A stretch of 19,437 nucleotides of DNA from Acanthaster planci. Its lineage: Eukaryota; Echinodermata; Asteroidea; Valvatida; Acanthasteridae. The DNA is taken from NCBI RefSeq assembly GCF_001949145.1, contig NW_019091481.1:190613-210049 (forward strand), given 5' to 3'. Position 1 is the stretch's first letter, and each line of letters starts with the position of its first letter. Below are positions 1-12,500 of the stretch, piece after piece. The translations under genes and the position numbers were made by a program. A model generated the notes under the pieces. The model was not told the origin of the DNA. It did no database searches and saw nothing but the letters and a program-made list of their open reading frames with translations.

Positions 1-1818
1 GCTTGGCGGCCTTTGAAATCTACGGTGACCAAGACGTGCCACACAAGATACATTTATTGAAAGGGCGAGACCTCAGGCTTGTCTTTGGCATCGTTACAGC
101 ATTGTAACAGCACATGTTCTTTGAATCTTTAAAGTAATTTAAACAGCTTTCAATTTCAAATCTCCCAGTAGTCATTTCAGTTCATTTGAATAACTTTCCT
201 AAATCAGTAAAGGGGAAATGAATTCTATTAAAGAACAGTATTTTTACTTTTTATAACATCAGGTTCCTTGGTCTGTCACTATTAGCATCCTGGCATAATA
301 AATTAGAAGTACAGTCCATTAATGTGTCCTTTTCTTATTTCTTGTCAGTTTTGACAGTCTTCACTAGTTCAACACTAAATATGGCACCCCATATCCTCCA
401 GTGGTCTGTCCCCTCTTCTGTACACCCCATGACTCAACCATTCACATCCACCTCCAAAATAAATCTGTACTCATAATAATGAACAAATAATTTTTTAAGA
501 GACGACAAATAGGTTAAATGTCCTCCAAAACACCTTCCTTGGGCTGGTAGACCCAATTCCATTCCAACATTTACTTCTATATTCTTGTACGCCCTGCAAC
601 CACCACCACGAGTTAGTGAACACCCCCATCCCCATCCACACCCCTCCTACACCCTTGGGTTTATTGTCTGAGCAGTTCTACGTTAATCAGGCGCATATAT
701 CCCATCCCAGCACTGCATGATTACCTTTACCAGTGTCAACCCAAGTTATTTAGCTCTCTTCTAGGAAGAAAAATGGGAAACGAACACTAAAAATGGACCC
801 ACAACTTATTTTTTATTAATATTCACTCACTTTACAACATAAACAAAGAAAAATTAATATTTTGAAACTTCAAATAAGCGAAGGGTCCTATTTGCACCCC
901 TGAAGTGCTTCACTGAGTCAACAAATTTTAATGACATCACGTGACACGTTAAAAGTATATGTACATACTAGACAATAGAGAGCGAGCTGTTAGATGACAC
1001 GAAGACTTCTGAATCTTTGGTGGGGACTGTCGACACAAGCTCTAGTTTTTTTGTCAAAAAAAAGGTTCCGAAATTTTTTGTTAATACAGACGTCATAAAA
1101 GGATTCACAGATTTGCACCATTTGACACCATTGACCATTCTTGAGAGTTGCTTGTACATCTGCAAGAACACAGGAAGACTAAAGTCACAAAGGTTCTTGC
1201 ATCTTAGGAGTCTTCTGAGAGGTATGCTGATAACAACCTAAAACAAGATTCATACGAATAAATGTGATAGGTAAGCAACTTCTGATGATACTCGGTTAAC
1301 GGAAGGAGAGAAAAAATGAAACCAAAATACTGAAAAATGAATGGAATGTTACATGCCCGAAGAAAAGTATGTTTAAGGGAATAATATGTGCTTGGCCGGT
1401 CGCAAGCGTGCGTTTCAAGGTGCCTTTCCATTACGCACGTCAACACTTACGCCAAGCGTAGCGTATCTGTACCGTCAAAATCGCTTGCTTGATTCACAGA
1501 TTTACAACTTGACAACTTCTAGTTTGAACCAGTTAATTAATCAGAAAATCAGATGACAAGAATTTATTCAGCTGTTGTTGAAAACAAATGATGAATGTTT
1601 TGCATTGGTGCAATGGTAAGAATAATTGCATGAGGTGATATCCATTCTGTACGATTGCGTTTGTGTCGCTTTGAAATACGTTTTTCGGCTGCTGTCAGTA
1701 TGTCTCCAGCTTCTTTTCATAATTCCTCTGGTTCGACTTCCTCTTTTAGGTTCAGCAGAGGTTCAAAACGTTACGTACTTCTACAGTGAAGGAATTTGGA
1801 ACGTTACAGAAATCATAT
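1..1818. other. Non-coding DNA, no recognised gene
   Basis: This is AT-rich sequence with stops in all frames and only short chance ORFs on either strand. An AATAAA on the minus strand near 53-58 could belong to a gene that ends outside the window, but no coding sequence supports that. I see no RNA gene or named element here. Confidence 0.5.
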
Positions 1819-1904
1819 CTACAATCCTGGACAAAATTGTTGGGACACTTGGCACGGGCCATGCGCTCTCCAGACCCCATCCCAACTCCCCCAGTCAATG
1901 TTGT
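1819..1904 (+). repeat. Dispersed repeat copy A
   Basis: This copy shares a block with 19340-19400. Both contain CTACAATCC(T/C)GGACAAAA, then GTTGG(G/A)ACA, then a C-rich variable stretch, and end in GTCAATGTTG. The two copies are in the same orientation at opposite ends of the window. The family is not identified and the true element ends are unclear. Confidence 0.6.
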
Positions 1905-2840
1905 CATATCCAGCTGGAGCGCTGACCACGCTCATAGACCAAACATTGTATCTACCTTGTCGGGTTTTCTGGTATTTGTGGAAACAAAACTGACAGCCGA
2001 CTATTAAGTATAGAAAAATGTATATTTTGGGTAAATTGTACAAAAAAGCAAGAAAATTATCCGTTTAGTGTTGTGTGTGTATACAGTCGACTGACTGACG
2101 TGTTTCGTTAATTTGAAAAGAGGTCGGGAGTACAAAACCATTAACACTTTAATTAAGGGATTTTGGCAGTTTATATTTCTTAAAGTAAGCATTAGGCCTA
2201 CCTGTTTTCTCTCTATGTGCATAAGGTCAAAGATGCAATGCGTGCTTAGATTGTTCTGTTTGTCCATGGTTTTACTGCGGGACTCTTATGGGCGGGGACG
2301 GTGCACCGCGTGATAGCACACGGTAGCCTGTTTGCCGTCCCCCCTATTAATCTCCCTTTCACCGTAAGTGCTGGGGCCGTCTCTTACATCTCTAAATTTC
2401 TTCGATTTGTTTTCTTCAATGTACGAACATATACACGGACATGTAGGCCTGCATGTATTTGCTCCGTGTCATGGGCCACAATCACTTTCCAAAGTCACTG
2501 TGGACGGGACATAATCAGAACTTATGCGAGTGAAGAACCAAGCTAGCTGCGTGGGGTCTGGGGCTTGTTTTTTTGGGGGGGGGTTCTAGATTCTCTGTTG
2601 TCAGTGAGGCAATTTCTGACTATTTTAACAGTTTTAAGCAAAGGCTTTTGCAAAATTTATTTATTTTTTCAACTTACTTCTATTTATGATGTATACAACA
2701 ATGCAATTAACGGAAGAGTTAATCAAAAAGCTTTCATCAAGGTGTAAATAAAAACTGTTTTAAGTTTTCTGTTCCCGACTTTTAAGGTGCACCACTGCAC
2801 AAATGAACACCGAGTGGTGATAAGGATCATCACTGTAATC
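1905..2840. other. Non-coding DNA, no recognised gene
   Basis: No coding region or RNA gene is supported. Several ORFs of 60 to 87 codons occur on both strands without recognisable motifs and look like chance. A run of nine G follows a T run near 2575-2583. Confidence 0.5.
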
Positions 2841-3115
2841 GGGAGTCAGGTTGGCTTAGTAGCTACCTCGCCTTCCACCTCTGTGGTCTGGGTTTGAATC
2901 CCTGCTCGATTCACATGTGGATTGGGTTTTCAGTCCCTATATACCTGATTCCGTGGGCTTTACCCAGAATATTCTTCTTGGGTTCCCCCCAACTCCAGAA
3001 ATGTAACTACTTCTCATTGTCTCCTATCTACAGGTTTCTTCAGACTTGCGAGCTACAGTGCCTAGGACGCTTTTAAGGAAGGTGTCACTACCAGAAATAA
3101 TTAATAATACAAAAA
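2841..3115 (+). mobile_element. tRNA-derived SINE
   Basis: A tRNA-like head carries an RNA polymerase III A box, TTGGCTTAGTAGC (about 2851-2863), and a B box, GGTTTGAATCC (2891-2901), at tRNA-like spacing of about 38 nt. A roughly 170-nt unrelated body follows and includes TTGGGTTCCCCCCAACTCC. An A-rich tail starts near 3100 (AATAATTAATAATACAAAAA). A functional tRNA is unlikely because I cannot form the acceptor stem. The 3' boundary is approximate. Confidence 0.65.
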
Positions 3116-3784
3116 GCATTAAAACTTTTTTTTAAATTAGAGTCAATAAACAGCAAATATGAATCAAATTAATGTGGGCCTGTATTTGCCATTTTATTAG
3201 GGTCAGGCCCAGTTGGAACGACAACCCCCGACGCCCATGGTGTACGATTCAAAATCGAAAATGAACGAAACTTACACCGTCTGAGGGCGCGACATGCATG
3301 GTTGCAAATATGTGTGCCACTTCTAACTTAATTGTAGAGTGGAAACTCGGCCAATTATGCTACTCGCCGTCCTTATATATGAGGCTATGGGTGTTGCAAA
3401 GAGGGGACACTAGGGATGCTAGCTCTTTCCCGGCCACAAAAAAAGAACTTTAAAAAAACACAAAGGAGATGAAGAGATAGCTGACAAATTTCATTTTAAA
3501 ATTTCATTTAAAAAAACCCCTCATAATTGACCCCTCCCAATGTTAAATCGTTTGATTGTTAAGCTGATAGGTGCTATGCTCCTTGAAAAAAATCCCTCTG
3601 CATGCACGCTAGAGCCATGCCAATGTATTTCGGAAGAAGTTCGCGGACAAAATACGACTAGGGCCTATATTCCATCGATTTGCCATTAAGCTTTAGTTTG
3701 AATGCATATAGCTTAATGTGCTACAAGTTTCCTTGACGCTAGCATACGTGACGGAGTGACTTATCATCACTGCTAACTAAAAAC
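3116..3784. other. Non-coding DNA, no recognised gene
   Basis: No coding or RNA gene is visible. The stretch is AT-rich with poly-A and poly-T runs. Confidence 0.45.
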
Positions 3785-3900
3785 CAGTAGTAGCATGTCT
3801 GCACTATTAAGCAGGAGGTCATGGGTTTGAGTCCCACCCAATAATCAAGCTCAAGGACAAGCATTGTGCATAGTGTTAATTTATATACATTTATGTACAT
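3785..3900 (+). mobile_element. tRNA-Ser/Leu-like SINE, copy 1
   Basis: It contains ATGTCTGCACTA, then GCAGGAGGTCATGGGTTTGA with a B-box-like GGGTTTGAGTCCCAC. A body begins with GGACAAGCATTGTGCATA, followed by an AT-rich tail with TTTATGTACAT. The same order of segments appears inverted at 7310-7456, where the A box is better preserved. Two diverged copies with a common body mark this as a retroposed family rather than a tRNA gene. Confidence 0.6.
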
Positions 3901-6103
3901 CGGTGTAACAGTATAACCTCAATGAGATTAATATCTCTGTCGCAAAGAACATCTAGAAATGACAATAATATACAAATCGAAACAAAGCTTTCTATCAAAA
4001 AGTTTAAAACCGGCAAAATAGGGATCGAGACCCCCCACTGAATTAGTAGTATTATCATTTAAATGGAGCGAAACTCTCACATACCTGACAACGCCAGCGG
4101 TAAAGTCATCACCAAGCGACTTACCGAATGCTCAACTGTCTAATATCTGATGCGTGTTCAGAGCCACATTCCCATACATGTACATACATAGCCTTTCTAT
4201 CGTTTGAATAAACACGAGGAGGTCAATACTGATATCAATCTCTTTATCTTCAGCTGGTATCAAAACTGTCAGGGTCTGTGCAGTGGCGTATTCAACTCCC
4301 TCCCCCAGATTTTTTTTCATACTTCATAGGTAAGAAAGTAATCGGTATATTTATTTATCAGATATCAGCACCAAAACCCTACGAAACAAAACCATGAAAT
4401 AAGAGTAAGGATGTCGGGACCACGAGTAAAGCTTTTGAAATTTTTTCTCCCCCAACATCATGTTGAATTTGTCCCCCCACACATGCACACACCAAGCCGC
4501 ACACACTGTGGTATATTCAATGTCCCCGAGCTTAGCATTTGTCCAATCAAATAATTAAAACTTTCACGAATAATAACTGCTTGGCTCTTTTTCGTGGGTT
4601 TTACTTCTCTGGACTCTGCTTGATTGGACGTATTCACGAAACATGCTTCATAATGTATTTGGTAATGTTAAAACCTACTGTTTGAACATTCAAAGCTGTG
4701 TTCATTAACAAGTTCAAGCGAGACACTTAGCTACAAACCATGTTTCCATTATAAAAGCAATATTTATTTATCACATGCATAATATTTCACAAAAGCAGAT
4801 TATTAGCCTAATACTGCTGGTTAAAGGTCGAAAGAATCACAAGGACTTTGGATCAACGACTTATCGCCATCTTGTTGGGCACAGATACCATACAAATCAT
4901 ATGTACATACTGCCGATAGGATTTGCCTATGTACGTTTACCCGAATGAGTTTAAACACTTCCGACAACGATCGTGACTTGCAGTATGCACTAGTTTTGCA
5001 TATTGTTGCTGATCAGAGGTCTTTTTCATGATCTGGTCCAACCAGAGCTGGCAATAACCTCCATCAAAATATTGGGAAAACTTTAATCCGAACTACTGTC
5101 AAGAGAAAATTACTAATATTAAATACTGTCACTAAGTGGACAGTTTTCATTTGACCAATACAATGCTGTCATTATGGCAGATTAAGAGCTTCCGATGATA
5201 CATCATTTTAAAACTTATTCAAAATAAAAACTTTCATTTTATAAGTTAATCACAATGCCAGTGATCTAAAACTATTCAATGGCTCAAATTTTCCTCCAAA
5301 ACAATTCTCAAAAAATAATTTGCTCAGAGTCCCATGTGACAAATAACAGATACATCAATAACACATGTAAGAGAAAACACAGGTCGTGCAAACACGAATG
5401 TATAAAGGTTGAAATCATGAGTTAAAAACCTAAAATCAAAGGGAAATTTTGCGACATTGAAATAAAATGAAATTTGCTTGTTCGGCTTGAACATTATTAC
5501 CTAGCTAATGAAAAACCAGAAAATTATTGTACACGTACAGATTTGAAGCAAAATTGTACCAATAAAACTTCAGATGCCATTATTTTTATGTGGTTACAGT
5601 AAGTTTGGAAAACACTTTCCTTCACTCATAAAGAGTTAGTAATTTTGAATCATACTAAATCAACTGACAGAGATCCATCACCTGCTCCCATATAATTCAG
5701 GCCTTGAGGTAAAAATCAAAGTTGGAGGAAAGAAAGTACACAAATGAGTTCTCTATTAACCTAACACACAAATGTGTGGCACATAAAACTTGTGGGAATA
5801 TCATCAACAATATAGGAAAATATTGAAGAGCAGAACATTATTCATGTTTAATACTCAGTATCAATAAACAGAAATTTTATAGAAATTTGTAGCAAAATTT
5901 ACAAAAATAAATTATTTTCATTGTTAAAAAATCCCTTCTTCTGCAATTTGAAATGTTAGTCTTTTACAGCTTTATGTTCTCATTCATGAGTAAAGTGTAA
6001 AAGGTTTGACCTGCACTGAACCGCACAGGTGAATTAAGGCATGTGCATACAAAGTCCCTGACACAAATTATTCAAGAAATTATAAAAAGTAGAAACATCA
6101 AAT
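3901..6103. other. Downstream intergenic DNA, no recognised gene
   Basis: This stretch is AT-rich with frequent stops in all frames. A short open piece bounded by splice-like sites near 4085-4130 was considered and not accepted. No RNA gene, satellite or clear inverted repeat was seen. Confidence 0.5.
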
Positions 6104-6515
6104 TTTATTGCCTCTAAAGAAAATCAGTCTCTACATAGAGCCATAAGTAGTTGATAATTGTTTCAGTTTTTTGACACTGAATGAAGACAACTCATTCCTA
6201 TATTTGTCATAACAATGCTGAGTTGATGTCCCACACAGGAGTACAAACTTTGCTACTTTTTAAGAATCTATTTGTTTTTATACCAGATTTTTCAAGAAGA
6301 GTTGATAAATTAGTAAAATCTATTACAACCAAACATTTTGGAAGCCAAAACAGTTATTAGCTAAGCATCCACGAAATATGAATGGCCTTCACACAACAGC
6401 TGATATAAGCTGGCAAAGCCAGCCAGCCCGCCCGGCAAATACATGTACATGTATGAATAGTTGGACTGATATCTCATGCACATCATTGAACCACTGGAGT
6501 TGAAGATGTGATGAT
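6104..6515 (-). promoter_or_regulatory. Probable 3' UTR with candidate polyadenylation signal
   Basis: The first AATAAA hexamer in the sense direction after the stop codon lies at 6104-6109 (TTTATT on the plus strand), about 410 nt beyond TAG. The intervening DNA is AT-rich and has no convincing long ORF. Cleavage would then fall near 6080-6095. This is inference from one hexamer; a longer 3' UTR is possible. Confidence 0.4.
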
Positions 6516-6548
6516 CTAAGAATTCTTTTGTGGGACCTTCACAACAAC
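6516..6548 (-). CDS. ALDH1A: ALDH exon 13 (C-terminus and stop; residues 479-488)
   Basis: The coding part is 33 nt, phase 0, after acceptor GGTGCAG. It encodes [10 protein letters not shown] and then TAG (6518-6516). The PQKNS ending is shared with vertebrate ALDH1A and ALDH2, which confirms the 3' end of the reading frame. Confidence 0.95.
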   Translation of the reverse strand, partial: VVVKVPQKNS

Positions 6549-9500
6549 CTGCACCAAGAAACATATATGTAATTACTGTCACCACTGTGTTTATAGAAGC
6601 ATCTCAGTCACCCTTTGGGTTTCACTAACATTTTCATGGATGAAAATGTTTGAGATGTTTTTTAAAAATTGCACAAAAGTGACCACCAGAAAGCAAAGCC
6701 GTTGGGGATTTTACCCTTTCCTTGGCTTTTTCATCAGTACCAGACTCAACTGTAGTTACCCAAGATTGTTTTTGCATTGAAGTACAGTTTTGAATATTGA
6801 AGGATAATATTTTACCTTGATGTTATTTCCATTTTTACAGCATGTAAACTAATGGGTACGTTTTTAAAAATCATGTATTTTTTGACATGTTAATAATTAA
6901 ACAAATAAGAAGTCATGGCTAGACCTACATCAGTTAATTTTTTCTTTGCCAGTTGATCGACTTTAACTTCTAACTTAACACAACATCAGCAGATAAGATA
7001 CTTTCTAAACACTACTTACAGTTTTGACTTGATAGTATTCTTGCAGTGCATCCTCGCCACTGTGAAAATGAAAAAATATTTCTTTAAAAAGATGCAAAGG
7101 GCTGTGAAGCCCAAATAGCCATTTACTGCAAGGAATAAGTACGTGTACACGTATGACCTCTCATAATGTACATTCTTTAGTTGAAACGCATGCTTTCAAC
7201 TTGTTACTCCAGAAGTGAAAATTCAAACCAAGACTTCTAATTTCAATACCGCACCCAGATATATACTGATTTTTCCTCTGAACAATACTAGGTTTTGGCC
7301 TTACCTAATGCATATACATGTAAATATAAATATTTTTATAAACATTGTATACTCGGTGCTTGTCCGAAATCTTGCAAAAAAATTCACAAGCTTACTAAAC
7401 CTATGACCTCCTGCCTACTAGTGCAGACATCTTAACCACTCGACCACCGAGCTTGCTGTGGTCAGCTGACCAGTCCAAATCAGATGTAGCAGCGGGTATT
7501 GCAAACTTTTCAAGATGTACTTTGCATCAGGGAGATGCTCTAAACTCTGAACTGTTAACAACATTCACAGGTCACAAGTAGAGAAAGCTGCGACAGGTAT
7601 GTCAACTTACATTACAAGGCACAGTCAGGCAATTCTGCTTTATGTACACAGGGGACTCTTAACTAATACCAACAGTCACTTGACTGATTTAAAATAATTG
7701 CAGAATTTTTTCCCGAATAAAAATTTGCACAGGAGGGTTTTAATTAGTAATAAACCTGTTCTAAAAACAAAAATACTTTTATCAAAGTACTCTTTTCACA
7801 GAAGCCAAGTTTCTAATACTCACAGATCACGACCTATGCCAGATGACTTGTAGCCACCAAAGGGAGCATTAGCTCCACCTCCAGAGTAGTTATTGACCCT
7901 GAGGAGAAAAACAGTATTGGTCCAGCATTCTGCTGATGGCAAAAACTGGATACTAGAGTTGTACCATGGGTTATGTGCAGAAATATAAGGTGGCGTACAT
8001 GTAGCAGGAACTAGAAGCCTTAGACAGCAGACAGAGCCCAAGCATTTGATTGTGGATAGGAATCTTACAACTAATCCAAATACCACGTTGAAAATGGCCC
8101 AGTATGCAAAGCATAAGTCTGCATGCTGTTGCGAGTAAGTATATTTGTACATATCTTTATGCTCTACATGCATCACTTACATTCCAATTTATTTGAATAC
8201 TTAGTCTTCACAGTCTTGGTACTATATACTTAACTTATTCTAAACCAACTTATTTCATTAATGTGCTTTATTAGAGACTTGGATGAGAGACTCAGCAAGG
8301 TGACCAATCTTCAAAGACTACAGGACTCTACAAAATTGTATGGGCCCATTCCTCTACTGTTGCCATTTCAGTAAAACTAACCATATCCATCACATGGTTG
8401 ATGGTTCAATCATGTCTTTAATGACAAAATAAAACATACAACAGAATTTCTTCCAATGTTATCTGGATAATTTCAGAGATGCTGCAGAATAGTCTAGTGA
8501 ATTGTATCACTTGGCATTTCAGAAGAAATAATACTAACGTGACAAATCCTGTTTGAAGACTGTTGGCAATTGTAAGAGCCTTCTCAATATCCTTGGTGAA
8601 GACCCCTCCAGCCAAACCATACTGAGTATTATTGGCCTGCTGAAGAACTTCATCCAATGTCTTGAACTTGATGAGTAGCTGAACTGGTCCAAAGATCTGT
8701 CATCCAGAAACAAACGGCATGGGTAGTGTAGGAACCAAGGTGTCATTCAGGCATGGATGTTTATTTCTTGTTTGAAATATTGCTGTATCGGAGTAATGTC
8801 TAAATTTCTATGCAAAACCAGTTACATTCATAAGTTCACATATTTGGTCCTTCAATTTGAAAAAAATAGTAACTTCAAGTTACAGCAATAAGAGTTTACC
8901 TCTTCCTGAGCCACTCTCATGTCATTAGTCACATTAGAGAAGACAGTTGATTGGATGAAATATCCCTTGTCGCCTTGGCGTTGGCCCCCACACTCCAATT
9001 TAGCTCCCTCTTTTTTACCAATCTCAATGTAGCTCATAATCTTGTCAAACTGATCTTGATCAATCTATACAGATTGAGAAGAAAAAAGTAAATGTCTCAT
9101 AAATGACTCTTACATGATATCACCAGTCAATAGTGCAAATTAGCATTGAGTAGAAAGACTACTGAAATCATCAGCTTGGTATTCAGCAAATAAACAGCGA
9201 ACCTGTGGTCCTGACTCAGTATTCTCCTCAAACGGATTACCGATGACACGGCGTTTAGCTCGCTCAACACTCTTCTTCACAAACTCATCATAAATGTCTT
9301 CCTGCACAAATGTACGTGATCCAGCCGAGCAGCATTCCCCCATATTGAAGAAGATGGCCTCATGGCTTTCCTCAACAGCATAATCCACTGCAAACCAACA
9401 GTAGCAATAATGTTTCATTATTTACCTCCAATATACTACTATACTAAAACTAACTACTAAACTCCATCATGCCAAGGATCATATGAAAGAGATATCAAGA

Positions 9501-12500
9501 CAATCAAAGCTGAAATCCGAGTGTAATTCCAAATCAGACACAATTTACAATCTTGGCTCCTTACAATCTGCATCTGCAAAGATGATGTTGGGACTCTTGC
9601 CACCCATCTCCAAGGAAACACGTTTGAGATTGCTCTTTCCAGATGCTTGTTGGATCAGCCTTCCAATCTAAAAAAAAAAAAACCAGTCTTGGATGTAGTT
9701 TCTTAGTGTTGTATGACTAATGAGCATTTATACTGTGTCACATTTTTTTTTTTACATAAAATGTCAACTACTGGTATTTTTAACTCTTATATTGTAACTC
9801 TGGGAAACAGTCTCTACAGTACTTGTCCTTGATGCAAACTTAATAAAAAAGCCATCACTGTCTGCAACTCTTGTACATCCCCATCAGAGTTAGGGTTCAG
9901 ACTTGAGGCAAAGCCAAAAGCACAGTGAGTTTTGTAAAATCTGTGTCTGCAGTTGATGCTCTCGATCCCCATAAAATCAACATCATAACCTCCTTCCAAT
10001 GTCGACCATGTGATCAATTAAAAACATGTTCATCTCCAAGCAAATTTTAATTCTTAATCCTGAAGGAAAAATGATGAGAATACCTCAGTAGAGCCAGTGA
10101 AGGCAACTTTATCAATGTCCATGTGTTCTGAGATTGCAGCTCCTGCTGTTGGGCCATAGCCTGAAACAATGTTGACAACTCCAGGAGGAAAGCCAGCCTA
10201 CAATAACAAATGAAAATATTATCCTATGAGCTTAACTCAGCTAACAATTTATGAAGGTGTGGAACTGAAAAACAAGACAAATACGTTTTGTAGTTTGGCA
10301 AACTGAATTTACAACAGCTGATGTTTAGCATGCTGAAGCATGATGTCATATGAACAGAAGTGTAGTGCAGCCGAATGGAGAAAAGGCCTTTTACACAATG
10401 CATGTGACCTATTCACTTTGGCATTCTATAATAAAATGGATGTCAATTTTTCTTTTTCAATGGCACCTTTTCTCTTTTTGAAGTACTACACAAATGGCCA
10501 AATCCTGAGTCAATTTGAATTAATAACTGACCTCTTTTATCAGTGAACCCAGATACAATGCACTGAGGGGAGTCTGCTCAGCTGGCTTGATAACCATGCT
10601 GTTCCCACAACAGAGGGCAGGACCAAGCTTCCAAGTGAACATCTCATTGGGAAAGTTCCATGGAATGATGGCTCCACACACCCCAACTGGCTCATGACGT
10701 GTGTAACAGAAATAGTCACCCTCTGGAATAAAAACACATCAAGTGATGACATACTACATTTCTCACCTTGCACCTCACTGGCCCATCTGTGAATCCAGCC
10801 AGGTACATGTACATCATGCGGTTTGTTGGTTCCTACCCATCTACATGTAGACAGGTTTTCCACCCTACACGTATTTAAGGGCTTGTGAGTCCTTTATCTC
10901 ACAAGTCTTTATTGATTGATGTCTCAGAAATTTATTTTGCTATGAATTTCACGACACTTTTTCCAAAGGTTTCAAGACACAAAAAGAATGATGGAAAATA
11001 CTTCCTCCCAGGAGCACCAACAAGTATACATTCTGTACCAGTATAAAAATCTGTAACACCATCTTGAATTCTTCTTATAGTTGATCCAATTTACCACTTG
11101 AATCAGCCAGCAAGCCTGGAGAACAGTGTATCTCAAAAACTTTTTGTCTTATACAGGTCCAATGTATGAGCTTTTGGAAAAGTTTGTGGTATACATGTAC
11201 ATGTAGTAGCATACAGTACATTTTGCAACGTAAATTTACAATTTTGTATCACACACACCTAACATTAGAGAGCTTGTCACACTGTAAGTGCCAGTGTATA
11301 CATATACGTGCTTGCAACAGATCTTGCGATGATTTCACTTGTTCAATTGCCCTTTCATTCAAAGAATTACTCTTCTCGCATTCTTTAGATATTAGGAGAT
11401 TTTAATTCAGTGTCATTCAATGAAAACAAATACAATGTAGCTGTATCAGTCAGCATTTCTTCATTCAAACATTCATTTGCTTGCAGGAATGATGACATAA
11501 TTGTACAAACAGATTTGAGAGACTTACTGATTGGTATGGTTTTTCCATGGATCTTATCTGCCCAGCCACCAAAGTAACGCAGAACCTCAACTGATGAATA
11601 CACACAGCTCAACATAGTCTTATACAATGTACCATTGTCCAGAGTGTCCAAACTCTATGTCAACAAAATATAAGAATATAGACCCATTTAGGAGAAGTGT
11701 ATGATTGTAATTTGATAGTAATATTGAGGAGTTGTTATACATGTAGAGATACTACTAAGCATATTTACCCGATACCCATGCAAGAAAACTGAAGAGGAAT
11801 CAGTCACAATATTGATCTCGCGTCAAGTTGCTAGGTAACCAAAGGTACACTGTATGTTTGAAATTCTTTAGTAACATAAACATTTGCAAAACGTCCAAAT
11901 TTACTCTCATAAAACTTAAAAATCTTCCTCCAGTTTATGCAATCAGATAAACGTTCATTGTTTGACAATTCTGTATTCCAACACTTTGTGACTTTTTGGG
12001 GGGGGGGCTCTGTACTACTGTCCCACCAAAGTTGACCAACCACAGGTTAGCATCAGTTGCCATTGGGATGTAGTAAACAAAGGTTTGTTAAAATAAATTA
12101 TTTGACTGACTGACTGACTGATTGACTGACTGACTGATTGACTGATTGACTGACTGTCTGACTGATTGTCTGACTGATTGACTGATTGACTGACTGACTG
12201 ACTGATTGACTGATTGATTGATGGGTTGGGTTGGGTTGGGTTAAATAAAGGTTAAAATAAAGGCACAAGACCATTCCAAGCAATGTTAGCCATTTCACAC
12301 AATGTACAAGTATTGCTTATGGTCTAGGCAATATTTGTTGCTTAAGCTCCCCAAATTGGTTGATTTTGCTAAGCAATAATCTATGGTCAGACACTTTGTT
12401 TACCAAGAAATTTTGATGATGGGCCACCTGCAAGTACATGTACGGGTAAGGGAGTCAAAGCAAAATAAAAGCACTTAAGGTTTTAAAAGCACAAAGCTCA

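Noticed and set aside
1729-1739. B-box-like GGTTCGACTTC
   Set aside because: No A box at tRNA-like spacing and no tRNA fold around it.
4085-4135. Possible small minus-strand exon (FGKSLGDDFTAGVV) with splice-like borders
   Set aside because: It is only about 48 nt, has no recognised homologue, and has no partner exons of matching phase nearby.
4281-4296. CAGTGGCGTATTC, resembling hAT transposon ends
   Set aside because: No matching inverted end or target-site duplication was found.
7820-8176. 118-codon minus-strand ORF
   Set aside because: It is exon 11 of the ALDH gene read through its acceptor into intron 10. The part upstream of VNNYSGG has no family similarity, and a CCTCAG acceptor marks the true exon start.
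12098-12298. ORF with repeated SVSQSVNQ
   Set aside because: It is a translation of the tetranucleotide microsatellite.
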